Positions 29,462-39,592 of a stretch of 52,239 bases of DNA are shown one piece after another. The DNA comes from an uncultured Micrococcales bacterium (GTDB taxonomy: Bacteria > Actinomycetota > Actinomycetes > Actinomycetales > Microbacteriaceae), in contig CAIXVE010000055.1 of the NCBI GenBank assembly GCA_903922825.1, positions 1 through 52,239 on the forward strand. Direction: 5' to 3'. Position 1 is the first letter of the stretch. Each line of letters starts with the position of its first letter. The translations under genes were made by a program, and so were the position numbers. The notes under the pieces are model-generated. The model was not told the DNA's origin, ran no database searches, and was given only the letters and a program-made list of their open reading frames with translations.

Positions 29462-32113
29462 ATGACCAAAGCCAAGCCTACACTTCTCCTAATTGACGGG
29501 CACTCATTGGCTTTCCGAGCTTTTTACGCGCTCTCACCAGATTCCTTTAAGACACCAGATGGTCAACACACCAACGCTGTTCACGGTTTTATTTCCATGT
29601 TGTTGAACATCTTGGGTAACGAGAAACCAACTCATTTGGCTGTCGCTTTTGACCTTTCAAGAAGTTCTTTTAGAACTGAAGAGTATCCAGAATACAAAGG
29701 GACTCGAGGCGAAACTCCTCCTGAGTTCAATGGACAAACAGAATTACTTCGTGAAGCACTAGATGCCATGAACATCATCACGCTGACTCGTGAGAATTAT
29801 GAAGCCGACGATATCATTGCATCTATGGCTGACCAAGGTGCCGCTAACGGATATAAGGTGCTAATTGTTTCTGGTGATAGAGACACCTTCCAACTTATTC
29901 AAGATGATGTGACAATTCTCTACCCGGTCAAGGGTGTAATGAACTTAGCTCGTATGACTGATGAAGCGGTGCTAGAAAAATACGGCATTCACGCGAAGCA
30001 ATATCCTGATCTCGCAGCTCTAGTTGGTGAAACGTCCGACAACCTGCCAGGTATTCCTGGTGTTGGTCCTAAGACTGCCGCTAAATGGTTGCAACAGTAT
30101 GGCGATTTGAGCACCGTCCTGCAATCAGCTGAAGAAATAACCGGAAAAGTGGGTGAATCACTTCGAGAGCACAGAGAGTTAGCAGTTAGAAATAGAAGAT
30201 TGAACCATCTGGTTCGAGATCTAGACATCGGATATGAATTCGATGCGTTCAGCATGAAACCTGTTGATGAGACAAAGATTCGTGCCACTTTTGCTAAGTT
30301 GCACTTCAGATCACTGCTTGAACGAGTGTTCAAAGGTCTAGGAGTGGACCGGAATGCTCTAACTGCTGTTGAAGTAATTGAAGACGAGATTCAGCAAGCA
30401 CCCGTGCTTGTGGAAGTTGTTGCGCCAAAAAAGGTTGAAGCAAGCGCTGCCGAAGTTTCGAAAATGCTCAAGGGTAAAGACCAGGTTGCGGTTTTGGCAA
30501 CTTATGTAGATGATGAGTTGTTTGGTTTAGCTTTGGCTAACTCGAAAGTTTGCCTGTTCGCGGAATTCAAAGAATATGAATCAGAAATTGTGGATTTCGT
30601 TACAAGTAAAACACCTAAGGTGATTTTTGACTCGAAGAAGCTAGAACGCTGGTTACTAAGTCGTGGTGTGAACCTTGAATCAGTTACAGATGATCCGCTT
30701 CTAGCTGCATACATCGATAACCCGCTTCGCAGAGGTTTTTCACCTGAAGACATTATTGGTGAATACCTTGGTGTCAACTTTGATCAGCAAGAAGACATTG
30801 TGGCTGATGGTGTTGACGTCGCTGAACTTGCCGGCTACCTACTTCCCTTAAATGCAAAGCTAAGAGCAGCGCTCAGTTCTTCTAAGCAAATGAATGTGTA
30901 TCAGGACATCGAAATACCTTCAACCCATGCTCTAGCTCACATGGAACAAGTTGGAATTCACATAGATGTGAAGGCTCTAGAGAAGCTGACGAAACAACTT
31001 GACAAGGAGATAACGACTTTAGAATCTGACTGTTTCAAAATCATCGGCAAGGAAATCAACCTTGCTTCACCTAAGCAGCTCCAGACGGTTCTGTTTGAAG
31101 ATCTCGGCATGCAGGGGACCAGCAAGGTGAAAACCGGCTTCTCAACTAACGCTGAAGCACTCACAACACTTTTTGAACAGAACGGGCACCCGTTCTTAGA
31201 AAAGCTCTTGCAGCATCGTGAAGTTACCAAGATCAGGCAGATTGTTGAGACCATTAGTAAATCGGTTTCTGCCGATGGACGCATCCATACCACCTATGTT
31301 CAAACGGGAACCTCAACCGGACGATTGTCATCCGAAAATCCAAACTTGCAGAACATTCCGGTAAGGTCCGAGCGTGGTCGCTTAATCCGTGATGCCTTTG
31401 TTGTAGGCGATGATTTTGAGACTCTGCTGACTGCGGACTATTCACAAATAGAAATGCGTATTTTGGCTCACCTGAGCCAGGATGAAGGCTTGATTGAAGC
31501 ATTCAAGTCAGGTGAAGATCTCCATAAGTTCGTAGGATCACGTATTTATGGAGTTAAACCTGAAGAGGTTACCTCTGCCATGCGATCCAAGGTAAAAGCG
31601 ATGTCCTATGGTTTGGTTTATGGCCTAAGCGAATATGGTTTAGCCAAGCAGCTGAGGATTTCAAATGCGGATGCCAAGCAACTGATGTCAGATTACTTTG
31701 CTCGCTTCGGCGGGGTTAGAGACTATCTTGCGAATGTGGTTAGTGATGCTAAGCGTGATCATCACACAACCACAATTTATGGACGAAGAAGACCTTTCGA
31801 TGACCTTGATAGCAAGATCTTTGCGATAAGAGAGAACGCAAGAAGAGCAGCCCTAAACGCCCCCATCCAGGGAACAGCAGCCGATGTCATGAAGCTAGCC
31901 ATGATTAAGGTGGCTCAAGGACTTACGAAGGCGGGGACTAAGAGCCGCATACTGCTTCAGGTTCATGACGAACTGGTTATAGAGGTTGCCAAGGGTGAGT
32001 TGGAACAGGTAAGAGCAATTGTTCTAGCCGGTATGGAGAATGCCGCTCAACTAAACGTGCCCCTTGATGTTCACATTGGCATTGGCCGCAGTTGGGATGA
32101 GGCCGCCCATTGA
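29462..32113 (+). CDS. polA: DNA polymerase I
   Basis: PolA fills gaps and removes RNA primers. The 5' nuclease domain (about 1-290) begins LLLIDGHSLAFRAFYAL and has the helix-hairpin-helix IPGVGPKTAAKWL. The 3'-5' exonuclease-like domain lacks the DxE pair, so proofreading is probably absent. Polymerase motifs are A (TADYSQIEMRILAH), B (RSKVKAMSYGLVYG) and C (LQVHDELVIEV). Tyr716 occupies the position of E. coli Phe762, as in mycobacterial Pol I. The 883-residue length is normal. The stop overlaps the HPr start. Confidence 0.97.
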   Translation: MTKAKPTLLLIDGHSLAFRAFYALSPDSFKTPDGQHTNAVHGFISMLLNILGNEKPTHLAVAFDLSRSSFRTEEYPEYKGTRGETPPEFNGQTELLREALDAMNIITLTRENYEADDIIASMADQGAANGYKVLIVSGDRDTFQLIQDDVTILYPVKGVMNLARMTDEAVLEKYGIHAKQYPDLAALVGETSDNLPGIPGVGPKTAAKWLQQYGDLSTVLQSAEEITGKVGESLREHRELAVRNRRLNHLVRDLDIGYEFDAFSMKPVDETKIRATFAKLHFRSLLERVFKGLGVDRNALTAVEVIEDEIQQAPVLVEVVAPKKVEASAAEVSKMLKGKDQVAVLATYVDDELFGLALANSKVCLFAEFKEYESEIVDFVTSKTPKVIFDSKKLERWLLSRGVNLESVTDDPLLAAYIDNPLRRGFSPEDIIGEYLGVNFDQQEDIVADGVDVAELAGYLLPLNAKLRAALSSSKQMNVYQDIEIPSTHALAHMEQVGIHIDVKALEKLTKQLDKEITTLESDCFKIIGKEINLASPKQLQTVLFEDLGMQGTSKVKTGFSTNAEALTTLFEQNGHPFLEKLLQHREVTKIRQIVETISKSVSADGRIHTTYVQTGTSTGRLSSENPNLQNIPVRSERGRLIRDAFVVGDDFETLLTADYSQIEMRILAHLSQDEGLIEAFKSGEDLHKFVGSRIYGVKPEEVTSAMRSKVKAMSYGLVYGLSEYGLAKQLRISNADAKQLMSDYFARFGGVRDYLANVVSDAKRDHHTTTIYGRRRPFDDLDSKIFAIRENARRAALNAPIQGTAADVMKLAMIKVAQGLTKAGTKSRILLQVHDELVIEVAKGELEQVRAIVLAGMENAAQLNVPLDVHIGIGRSWDEAAH

Positions 32114-32376
32114 TTTCCTCTGGTAAAGCTATTATTCGAGCAGATGTGGGCCTGCATGCCCGACCGGCAGCTGATTTCGTAAGAGCCGTGGAGATGAGTC
32201 AGCACAAGGTAAACGTTTCAAAAGGGACCAAAACCGTGGCGGGTGAGAGTATTTTGGGGGTTTTATCCCTAGCTGCTCACCAGGGGGATGAGATCGAGAT
32301 AATCGTTGAAGGCGATAGGTCCGAAGAGGTTCTAGCCCTGTTGATAGCCGTTGTTGAGGCTGAAAAGAACCATTAG
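32110..32376 (+). CDS. ptsH: HPr-family phosphocarrier protein
   Basis: The 88-residue protein has the HPr active site VGLHARPAA with His16 and the regulatory-site region AGESILGVLSL with Ser47. In the sugar phosphotransferase system, HPr carries phosphate from EI to EIIA. No other PTS gene is in the window. The start is TTG 32110, overlapping the polA stop, with GATGAGG seven bases before it; no in-frame ATG exists nearby. Coupling of HPr to polA is unusual to my knowledge. It could serve a PTS or be a regulatory HPr; the intact His argues for phosphotransfer. Confidence 0.88.
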   Translation: MISSGKAIIRADVGLHARPAADFVRAVEMSQHKVNVSKGTKTVAGESILGVLSLAAHQGDEIEIIVEGDRSEEVLALLIAVVEAEKNH

Positions 32377-32425
32377 ACTTGGGAAGGTTCAATTTTTGAA
32401 CCATAACCTATCCACGTTCAAGTGG
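32367..32425 (+). other. Alternative short hairpins between the HPr gene and rpsA
   Basis: GGTTCAA (32386-32392) pairs perfectly with TTGAACC (32396-32402). The same GGTTC could pair instead with GAACC at 32367-32371 in the HPr end. A separate CCAC/GTGG hairpin at 32412-32425 is followed by TTTT. These may form a weak terminator or an rpsA leader structure. The stems are short. Confidence 0.3.
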
Positions 32426-32464
32426 TTTTAGCTTCTCAAAAGCCGAAAAGTTTTTGAATAACTA

Positions 32465-32493
32465 TTGCCATAAGACCCGAGTAAAAATAAGAA
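32465..32493 (+). promoter_or_regulatory. Possible rpsA promoter
   Basis: TTGCCA (32465-32470) is followed after 17 bases by TAAGAA (32488-32493), in the 132-base AT-rich gap before rpsA. The spacing is ideal, but the -10 is imperfect at its last base. Transcription would start close to the gene. Confidence 0.3.
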
Positions 32494-32508
32494 CGAGATT
32501 ATTTCTCT

Positions 32509-33975
32509 ATGACTGAAACAAGCAAAGTAACCCCACAGGTTGCAATCAACGACATCGGTTCCGCTGAAGAATTACTAGCAGAAATCGAAAAAACCCTAAA
32601 ATCTTTCAATGACGGTGACCTAATCGCAGGTATCGTTGTGAAGATTGACCGTGATGAGGTTCTCCTCGATGTCGGTTACAAAACTGAAGGTGTTATTCCT
32701 TCACGTGAACTATCTATTCGCCACGACGCTGATCCAAGCGACATCGTTTCTGTTGGTGATTCAATCGAAGCTCTTGTTCTTCAAAAAGAAGACAAAGAGG
32801 GTCGTCTAATTCTTTCTAAGAAGCGTGCTCAGTACGAGCGCGCTTGGGGTGACGTTGAAAAGATTAAGGAAGCTGACGGCGTCGTTAACGGTCTTGTTAT
32901 CGAAGTTGTTAAGGGTGGTCTTATCGTTGACATCGGTCTACGTGGATTCCTACCTGCTTCATTGATCGAATTACGTCGTGTCCGTGACCTAACTCCTTAC
33001 CTAGGCCAGACTGTTGAAGCTAAGATTCTTGAACTTGATAAGAACCGCAACAACGTTGTTCTTTCACGTCGTGCTCTTCTTGAGGAATCACAGTCAGCTA
33101 ACCGCACAACCTTCCTTGCAGATCTTGCTAAGGGTCAGATTCGTACCGGTGTTGTTTCATCTATCGTGAACTTCGGTGCCTTCATTGACCTTGGTGGTGT
33201 TGACGGTCTAGTTCACGTTAGCGAGCTTTCATGGAAGCACATCGAGCACGCTTCAGAAGTTGTTGAGATCGGTCAGGAAGTTACTGTTGAAGTTCTTGAG
33301 ATTGACAATGACCGCGAGCGTGTTTCGCTTTCATTGAAGTCAACTCAGGAAGATCCTTGGCAGGTATTCGCAAGAACTCACGCTATCGGTCAGTATGCAC
33401 CAGGTAAGGTAACCAAGATTGTTCCATTCGGTGCATTCGTTCGCGTTGCAGATGGCATTGAAGGTCTAGTTCACATTAGTGAGCTTTCTTCTAAGCACAT
33501 TGATCTTGCCAGCCAGGTTGTCGCTCCTAACCAGGACGTTTTCGTGAAGGTTATCGACATCGACCTAGACCGCAGAAGAATTTCTCTTTCATTGAAGCAG
33601 GCAACTGAAGAAGTTGACCCTAATGGAACAGATTTCAACCCAGCACTTTATGGTTTGGCGACAGACTTCGATGACCAGGGTAACTACAAGTACCCAGAGG
33701 GCTTCGATGCTGCAACTAGCGAATGGAAGCCTGGCTTCGAAGACGCTAAAGCAAAGTGGGAGAAGGAATATGCTGAAGCTCAGACTCGTTGGGAAGAGCA
33801 CAAGAAGCAGGTTGCAGTTGCAAACGAACTAGCAGCAAGCCTTCCTGACTCAAAGCCAGTCGAGCAGAGCGCTACCAGCAGTTCTTCATCTGAGGGAATG
33901 ACAGCATCAGCTGGAACACTTTCAGAAGATGCATCTCTAGCAGCTCTAAAAGAGAAGCTAGGCGAAGCAGAGTAA
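32509..33975 (+). CDS. rpsA: 30S ribosomal protein S1
   Basis: S1 binds mRNA on the small ribosomal subunit. The 488 residues hold four S1 RNA-binding repeats, starting near residues 36, 122, 206 and 292, with GDLIAGIVVKI, GVVSSIVNFGAFIDLGGVDG and GKVTKIVPFGAFVRVADGIEG visible. An acidic, Ser-rich tail follows, as in other Actinobacteria. Codon choice is strongly biased to GTT, CTT and GGT, as expected for a highly expressed gene here. No good Shine-Dalgarno precedes the ATG. A terminator follows. Confidence 0.97.
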   Translation: MTETSKVTPQVAINDIGSAEELLAEIEKTLKSFNDGDLIAGIVVKIDRDEVLLDVGYKTEGVIPSRELSIRHDADPSDIVSVGDSIEALVLQKEDKEGRLILSKKRAQYERAWGDVEKIKEADGVVNGLVIEVVKGGLIVDIGLRGFLPASLIELRRVRDLTPYLGQTVEAKILELDKNRNNVVLSRRALLEESQSANRTTFLADLAKGQIRTGVVSSIVNFGAFIDLGGVDGLVHVSELSWKHIEHASEVVEIGQEVTVEVLEIDNDRERVSLSLKSTQEDPWQVFARTHAIGQYAPGKVTKIVPFGAFVRVADGIEGLVHISELSSKHIDLASQVVAPNQDVFVKVIDIDLDRRRISLSLKQATEEVDPNGTDFNPALYGLATDFDDQGNYKYPEGFDAATSEWKPGFEDAKAKWEKEYAEAQTRWEEHKKQVAVANELAASLPDSKPVEQSATSSSSSEGMTASAGTLSEDASLAALKEKLGEAE

Positions 33976-33990
33976 AACTCTTTACAAGAT

Positions 33991-34028
33991 ACAGGGTCGA
34001 GGTTATCTCGGCCCTGTTCTTCTTTAAC
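33991..34028 (+). terminator. Intrinsic terminator after rpsA
   Basis: ACAGGGTCGAG (33991-34001) pairs with CTCGGCCCTGT (34007-34017) over eleven positions with one G-U pair and a five-base loop. A pyrimidine run, TCTTCTTT, follows. It ends rpsA and isolates coaE. Confidence 0.85.
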
Positions 34029-34033
34029 CAAGT

Positions 34034-34039
34034 TAGGCT
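34034..34039 (+). promoter_or_regulatory. Predicted -10 box of coaE, leaderless arrangement
   Basis: TAGGCT in CCAAGTTAGGCT, the same 12 bases as before polA, ends exactly six bases before the coaE ATG. It lies just after the rpsA terminator, where a new promoter is needed. No Shine-Dalgarno is seen. Confidence 0.62.
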
Positions 34040-34045
34040 TAGAAC

Positions 34046-34648
34046 ATGTTTTTAATAGGTCTAACCGGTGGCATTGCGGCAGGTAAAACTACCGTAGCCA
34101 AGCTTTGGACTGAACTGGGCGGGATTGAAATTGATGCAGATCTTGTTGCTCGAGAAGTTGTTGAACCAGGTACTAAAGGAGCTTTGCAAATAGCTAGTAA
34201 CTTCGGTGAGCAACTCTTTGATGATCGGGGAAGACTTGACCGTAAGGCGCTAGGTGAAATTGTGTTCAACGATGTTGCTAAACGTAGGGAGCTTGAAGCA
34301 ATTGTGCATCCGTTGGTGCGTGATAGGGTTCGTGAATTGTTAGCTGAGACACCTAAAGAAGCTCTTGTGATTTACACAGTTCCGCTACTGGTTGAAGCAG
34401 ATGTTGACCTTCCATTTGATGTTGTCGTTACCGTTGAAGCTCCCGATGATGTTCGCATCAAACGTTTGGTTGAATCGAGAGGCTATTCAGTTCAGGAGGC
34501 AAAGTCTCGTATTGCAAATCAAGCCAAGCCTGTCGAGCGTGCTCAGCGAGCGGATTACATTCTTAATTCAAACCAGTCTGTTGATTTGCTTAAGGCCGAC
34601 GCCAGAAAGCTTTGGGGAGAGTTTCAATCAAAGGCAACTAGTCGATGA
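34046..34648 (+). CDS. coaE: Dephospho-CoA kinase
   Basis: CoaE phosphorylates dephospho-CoA in the last CoA step. The P-loop [11 protein letters not shown] begins at residue 5, and the substrate segment [14 protein letters not shown] is intact. The 200 residues are the plain kinase; the extra C-terminal domain of M. tuberculosis CoaE is absent. It overlaps uvrB by ATGA, so coaE and uvrB are co-transcribed, a common arrangement in Actinobacteria. Confidence 0.96.
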   Translation: MFLIGLTGGIAAGKTTVAKLWTELGGIEIDADLVAREVVEPGTKGALQIASNFGEQLFDDRGRLDRKALGEIVFNDVAKRRELEAIVHPLVRDRVRELLAETPKEALVIYTVPLLVEADVDLPFDVVVTVEAPDDVRIKRLVESRGYSVQEAKSRIANQAKPVERAQRADYILNSNQSVDLLKADARKLWGEFQSKATSR

Positions 34649-36711
34649 AAGGTCCAACCAGATCATTTAGGCCTTTTGAAGTTATTTCTGAATACCAACC
34701 TGCAGGTGATCAACCACAAGCCATTGAAGAATTGGCTCAACGGATAAAAGCAGGAGAGAAAGACGTGGTTCTGCTAGGAGCCACCGGTACTGGTAAATCT
34801 GCAACCACAGCCTGGCTAATTGAAAAGCTTCAGCGGCCAACACTGGTTTTGGCACACAACAAAACTCTGGCTGCTCAATTGGTAAATGAGTTTAGACAAC
34901 TACTTCCAAACAATGCTGTTGAATATTTTGTTAGCTACTACGACTACTACCAACCTGAAGCGTACGTCCCGCAGAGCGATACCTTCATTGAGAAGGATTC
35001 TTCTATTAACTCAGAAGTTGAAAGACTTCGTTATTCCGCGACCATGAGCCTTCTAAGCCGCAGAGATGTGATTGTGGTCAGCACCGTTTCTTGTATCTAT
35101 GGTCTAGGAGCTCCTAGTGAATATTTGGACATGTCGTTACCCCTTCACAAAGGACAAAGCATTGACCGAGACGAACTGATTAGAGAGTTCGTGACTATGC
35201 AATATCAACGTAATGATTATGACTTTTCCAGAGGTAACTTCCGGGTCAAAGGCGACACCATCGAGATCATCCCGGTCTATGACGAGTTGGCTATTCGGCT
35301 CGAGATGTTTGGTGACGAAATCGAGAACATCTATCAACTTCATCCATTAACTGGGGAAGTGGTAAGGGAAATGGACACAATCTCTGTCTATCCAGCCAGT
35401 TACTACGTAACCTCACCTGAACGAATGGGTCAGGCACTTGAAGAAATTGAGCATGAGATGGTTGCTCGAGTAAAGGAATTTGAACAGCAGGGGAAATTGC
35501 TCGAAGCTCAACGAATCAAGATGAGAACTACTTTTGATTTGGAGATGATTCGAGAACTCGGTTTTTGTTCAGGGATTGAAAACTATTCGAGACATTTAGA
35601 TGGCCGCGAGCCTGGATCTGCTCCATCATGTTTGCTGGATTACTTCCCAGAGGATTTCCTCACTGTCATTGACGAATCTCACGTAACTGTTCCCCAAATC
35701 GGAGCAATGTTTGAAGGTGATTCATCTCGCAAACGAACTTTGGTTGAGTATGGATTCAGATTGCCTTCGGCTATGGATAACCGGCCTTTGAAATGGACAG
35801 AGTTCTTGGATCGTGTTGGGCAAACTGTCTATCTTTCAGCAACTCCGGGCAAATATGAGCTTGGTGTCGGAGATGGCGTTGTCGAACAAATAATTCGCCC
35901 AACCGGTTTGGTTGACCCACAGATTGTGGTTAAACCGACTAAAGGTCAGATTGATGATCTTCTCGAAGAGATTAAGATTCGCGCTGAAAAGAACGAAAGA
36001 GTTTTGGTTACGACATTGACCAAGAAGATGTCTGAAGAGTTAACCGACTTCCTAACTGAAGCCGGTGTTCGAGTTAGGTACCTACACTCAGATGTTGACA
36101 CTCTGCGCAGAGTAGAGCTGCTAAGGGAACTTAGAAGCGGAATTTGTGACGTTCTTGTGGGAATCAACTTGCTCCGTGAAGGTCTAGATTTACCTGAAGT
36201 TTCCCTGGTCAGCATTCTTGATGCTGATAAGGAAGGTTTCCTTCGTTCAACTACCTCGTTGATTCAAACAATTGGTCGTGCTGCTCGTAACGTAAGCGGT
36301 GAGGTGCATATGTATGCGGACCGAATCACAGATTCAATGGCCCGAGCAATAGATGAAACTAACCGTAGGCGTGAAAAGCAAGTTGCCTATAACAAGGAGC
36401 GAGGCCTTGATCCGCAACCGCTTCGCAAGAAGATTGCGGACATCACAGACAGCATTTTGGCTGAGGAGCAAGATACCGCAGCACTTCTAGAACAAAAGCA
36501 ACCTAATCGAGCAAGAGATGGCAAGGCAGTAGTTGGCACTCGTAAGCGAGTCAATCAGAACGCTAGTTATGACGAACTGCTTGAACTTGTCGTGGACTTG
36601 GACGAGCAGATGAAATCTGCTGCCGGTCAGCTGAACTTCGAGTTGGCGGCACGTCTGAGGGATGAAATCAGCGAGTTGAAATACACCATCAGGCAGATTG
36701 ATAAGGTCTAG
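34645..36711 (+). CDS. uvrB: Excinuclease ABC subunit B
   Basis: UvrB is the damage-verifying helicase-like subunit of nucleotide excision repair. Helicase motifs are clear: Walker [23 protein letters not shown], the beta-hairpin [31 protein letters not shown]. The C-terminal UVR motif ([24 protein letters not shown]-type, about residues 645-680) binds UvrC. The 688 residues are normal. uvrB, uvrA and uvrC stand together here. Confidence 0.98.
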   Translation: MKGPTRSFRPFEVISEYQPAGDQPQAIEELAQRIKAGEKDVVLLGATGTGKSATTAWLIEKLQRPTLVLAHNKTLAAQLVNEFRQLLPNNAVEYFVSYYDYYQPEAYVPQSDTFIEKDSSINSEVERLRYSATMSLLSRRDVIVVSTVSCIYGLGAPSEYLDMSLPLHKGQSIDRDELIREFVTMQYQRNDYDFSRGNFRVKGDTIEIIPVYDELAIRLEMFGDEIENIYQLHPLTGEVVREMDTISVYPASYYVTSPERMGQALEEIEHEMVARVKEFEQQGKLLEAQRIKMRTTFDLEMIRELGFCSGIENYSRHLDGREPGSAPSCLLDYFPEDFLTVIDESHVTVPQIGAMFEGDSSRKRTLVEYGFRLPSAMDNRPLKWTEFLDRVGQTVYLSATPGKYELGVGDGVVEQIIRPTGLVDPQIVVKPTKGQIDDLLEEIKIRAEKNERVLVTTLTKKMSEELTDFLTEAGVRVRYLHSDVDTLRRVELLRELRSGICDVLVGINLLREGLDLPEVSLVSILDADKEGFLRSTTSLIQTIGRAARNVSGEVHMYADRITDSMARAIDETNRRREKQVAYNKERGLDPQPLRKKIADITDSILAEEQDTAALLEQKQPNRARDGKAVVGTRKRVNQNASYDELLELVVDLDEQMKSAAGQLNFELAARLRDEISELKYTIRQIDKV

Positions 36712-36716
36712 AGAGT

Positions 36717-36722
36717 TAAACT
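36717..36722 (+). promoter_or_regulatory. Predicted -10 box of uvrA, leaderless arrangement
   Basis: TAAACT ends exactly six bases before the uvrA ATG. An AGG lies only two bases before the ATG, too close for a ribosome site. No SOS-box-like inverted repeat (GAAC-N4-GTTC or CGAAC-type) was seen in the 17-base gap. Confidence 0.5.
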
Positions 36723-36728
36723 TAGGTA

Positions 36729-39590
36729 ATGCCGGTAATCCAGATCCCAACTAAAGAGAAGCTTGTAATCAAGGGCGCTCGGGTCCACAATCTTAAAAAT
36801 CTAACCCTTGAAATCCCCCGAAACGCAATGGTGGTCTTCACTGGCCTGAGCGGATCAGGTAAATCATCCCTTGCCTTTGACACAATCTTTGCCGAAGGTC
36901 AACGTCGTTATGTTGAATCGCTGAGTGCTTATGCCAGGCAATTCCTGGGGCAAGTTGATCGACCCGATGTTGATTTCATTGAAGGTTTATCGCCTGCTGT
37001 GTCGATTGACCAAAAGTCCACCAACCGTAACCCTAGGTCAACTGTTGGAACCATCACTGAGATTCACGATTACCTAAGACTTCTTTGGGCTCGCATCGGA
37101 ATACCGCACTGCGCTGAATGTGGAGAGCGTATCACCAAGCAGACAACTCAACAGATTGTCGACCAAATAATGCAATTGCCGGCTGGAACTAAGTTCCAGG
37201 TGCTAGCTCAAATTGTTGATCAGAAAAAAGGCGAGTTCGCTGACCTATTCAGAGAGCTAATTGCTCAGGGTTTTGCAAGAGCAGTTGTTGATGGCGAAGT
37301 GATTACTTTAGCTGAAGCTAAACCACTTAGAAAGACATACAAGCATGACATTAGCGTTGTGGTTGATCGTCTTGTGGCTAAAAGTGACATCACACAGCGC
37401 CTTACCGAGTCAGTTGAAACTGCGCTTAAGTTAGCTGGCGGGCGAGTGACAATCGACTTAGTGGATGTTAGAGGCGAGGGCAAATATCGTAACTACAGCG
37501 AGAAAATGTCCTGCCCTAATGAACATGCGTTGGCGCTAACCGAGATTGAACCAAGAACGTTTTCGTTCAACGCTCCCTTCGGTGCTTGTCCTGCTTGCTC
37601 TGGACTGGGCACCAAGATGGCCGTTGATCGAGAGTTGATTATTGGTGACCCTGCTGAGTCAATCAACGGTGGTGTGATTAGACCATGGTCTACTCAAGGT
37701 AAAGGTCTGTTTACTTACTACACAAGACTCTTAGCTGGTTTAGCTAAGGATCTAGATTTCTCCTTGAAGACTGCTTGGAAGGATCTTCCTGAAGAAGTTC
37801 AAGAAGCTGTCCTTTATGGCAATGATTTCGATGTTCAAATGAAGTGGAAGAACCGCTACGGTCGCGAACTTCGTTACACAACCGGCTTTGAAGGTGTGGT
37901 TAACTACATTGAACGTAAGTATCTTGAAGCAGAGAATGACTACGGGCGCAGTCGTTGGGGAGAGTATCTACGTGAGACTCCTTGCCCTGAATGTAGTGGT
38001 TCAAGATTAAGACCCGAGGTGTTGGCCGTTAAGGTAGCGGGTAAATCTATCGCTGATGTTTGTGTGATCAGCCTTGGTGAGTCAATGGACTTTTTCGACA
38101 AGCTAAAACTAGATAAACGTGATGAGAAGATTGCCGCTCAGGTACTTAGAGAGATTAGGGCAAGACTCGAATTCCTAATCGCAGTTGGGCTTGACTACTT
38201 GAGTTTAGAAAGAGCTGCTGCGACGCTATCTGGTGGTGAGGCTCAGCGTATTCGCCTGGCAACCCAGATTGGTGCTGGGCTAACCGGTGTGCTCTACGTT
38301 TTAGATGAGCCAAGTATTGGCTTGCACCAGCGCGATAACCGCAGACTGATTGAAACACTTATCAAGTTACGTGATCTAGGCAATACCTTGATTGTTGTTG
38401 AGCATGACGAGGACACCATTAAAGCTGCAGACTGGTTGGTTGACATTGGTCCTGGCGCTGGTGTTCATGGTGGTGAAGTTGTTCACAGCGGTAGCTATAA
38501 AGCTATTCTGACCAACAAGGAGTCAGTCACCGGAGCGTTTCTTTCAGGACGAGAGAGCATCTCAACTCCTAAAGACAGAAGAAAGGCTGATCCTAAAAGG
38601 CAAATCAAAGTTGTTGGGGCTAAAGAGAACAACCTCAAAAACATTGATGTGGCATTCCCACTAGGAACCTTCACGGCTGTTACTGGAGTGTCCGGTTCAG
38701 GTAAGTCTTCTCTGGTAAATGATGTGCTGTATGAAGTATTGGCTAACAAACTAAATGGTGCTAAAGGGGTTGCTGGAAAGCACACCAGAGTCGAAGGTCT
38801 GGATCAACTGGACAAGGTGGTTCACGTCGATCAGAACCCTATTGGTAGAACACCGAGATCTAACCCAGCTACATACACCGGTGTTTTTGATCACATTAGG
38901 AAGCTCTTTGCAGACACAGCTGAATCTAAGGCTCGTGGCTACCAGCAGGGAAGATTCTCTTTCAACGTTAAAGGCGGACGTTGTGAGGCTTGTAGTGGTG
39001 ATGGGACTCTCAAGATTGAAATGAACTTCTTGCCTGATGTTTATGTTCTCTGTGAGGTATGTCACGGTGCAAGATACAACCGTGAGACTCTTCAAGTGAA
39101 ATATAAAGGCAAATCAATTGCAGAAGTATTGGAGATGCCGATCTCTGAAGCAGCAGTCTTCTTTGAGGCCATAACGGCAATCTCAAGATATTTGGTGACG
39201 CTTGTCGAGGTTGGTCTTGGATACGTTCGTCTGGGCCAAAGCGCAACTACATTATCAGGTGGTGAAGCTCAACGCGTGAAACTTGCAACCGAACTTCAAA
39301 AGAGATCTAACGGTAGAAGTGTTTATGTGCTCGATGAACCAACTACGGGTCTTCATTTCGAGGATGTTAGAAAGCTGCTGCTAGTTCTCAATGGTTTGGT
39401 GGATAAAGGTAATACCGTGATTGTGATTGAGCATAATCTTGATGTCATTAAAAATGCTGACTGGCTTATCGACATTGGACCTGAAGGTGGTTCTCGTGGT
39501 GGCGAAGTCATTGCAACCGGAACACCGGAACAGGTAGCTAAAGTTGCAAAGTCACACACCGGTAAGTTCTTAGCTGAGATTTTGAAGTAA
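36729..39590 (+). CDS. uvrA: Excinuclease ABC subunit A
   Basis: UvrA finds DNA lesions and loads UvrB. It has two ABC ATPase halves with Walker [13 protein letters not shown] and [12 protein letters not shown], each with an LSGGEAQR signature. Zinc-binding cysteines occur in CAECGER (first insert), CPECSGSRL and CEACSGDG...CEVCHGARY. The 953 residues are normal. The uvrC ATG lies two bases after its stop. Its start probably has a leaderless promoter in the gap after uvrB. Confidence 0.98.
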   Translation: MPVIQIPTKEKLVIKGARVHNLKNLTLEIPRNAMVVFTGLSGSGKSSLAFDTIFAEGQRRYVESLSAYARQFLGQVDRPDVDFIEGLSPAVSIDQKSTNRNPRSTVGTITEIHDYLRLLWARIGIPHCAECGERITKQTTQQIVDQIMQLPAGTKFQVLAQIVDQKKGEFADLFRELIAQGFARAVVDGEVITLAEAKPLRKTYKHDISVVVDRLVAKSDITQRLTESVETALKLAGGRVTIDLVDVRGEGKYRNYSEKMSCPNEHALALTEIEPRTFSFNAPFGACPACSGLGTKMAVDRELIIGDPAESINGGVIRPWSTQGKGLFTYYTRLLAGLAKDLDFSLKTAWKDLPEEVQEAVLYGNDFDVQMKWKNRYGRELRYTTGFEGVVNYIERKYLEAENDYGRSRWGEYLRETPCPECSGSRLRPEVLAVKVAGKSIADVCVISLGESMDFFDKLKLDKRDEKIAAQVLREIRARLEFLIAVGLDYLSLERAAATLSGGEAQRIRLATQIGAGLTGVLYVLDEPSIGLHQRDNRRLIETLIKLRDLGNTLIVVEHDEDTIKAADWLVDIGPGAGVHGGEVVHSGSYKAILTNKESVTGAFLSGRESISTPKDRRKADPKRQIKVVGAKENNLKNIDVAFPLGTFTAVTGVSGSGKSSLVNDVLYEVLANKLNGAKGVAGKHTRVEGLDQLDKVVHVDQNPIGRTPRSNPATYTGVFDHIRKLFADTAESKARGYQQGRFSFNVKGGRCEACSGDGTLKIEMNFLPDVYVLCEVCHGARYNRETLQVKYKGKSIAEVLEMPISEAAVFFEAITAISRYLVTLVEVGLGYVRLGQSATTLSGGEAQRVKLATELQKRSNGRSVYVLDEPTTGLHFEDVRKLLLVLNGLVDKGNTVIVIEHNLDVIKNADWLIDIGPEGGSRGGEVIATGTPEQVAKVAKSHTGKFLAEILK

Positions 39591-39592
39591 TC

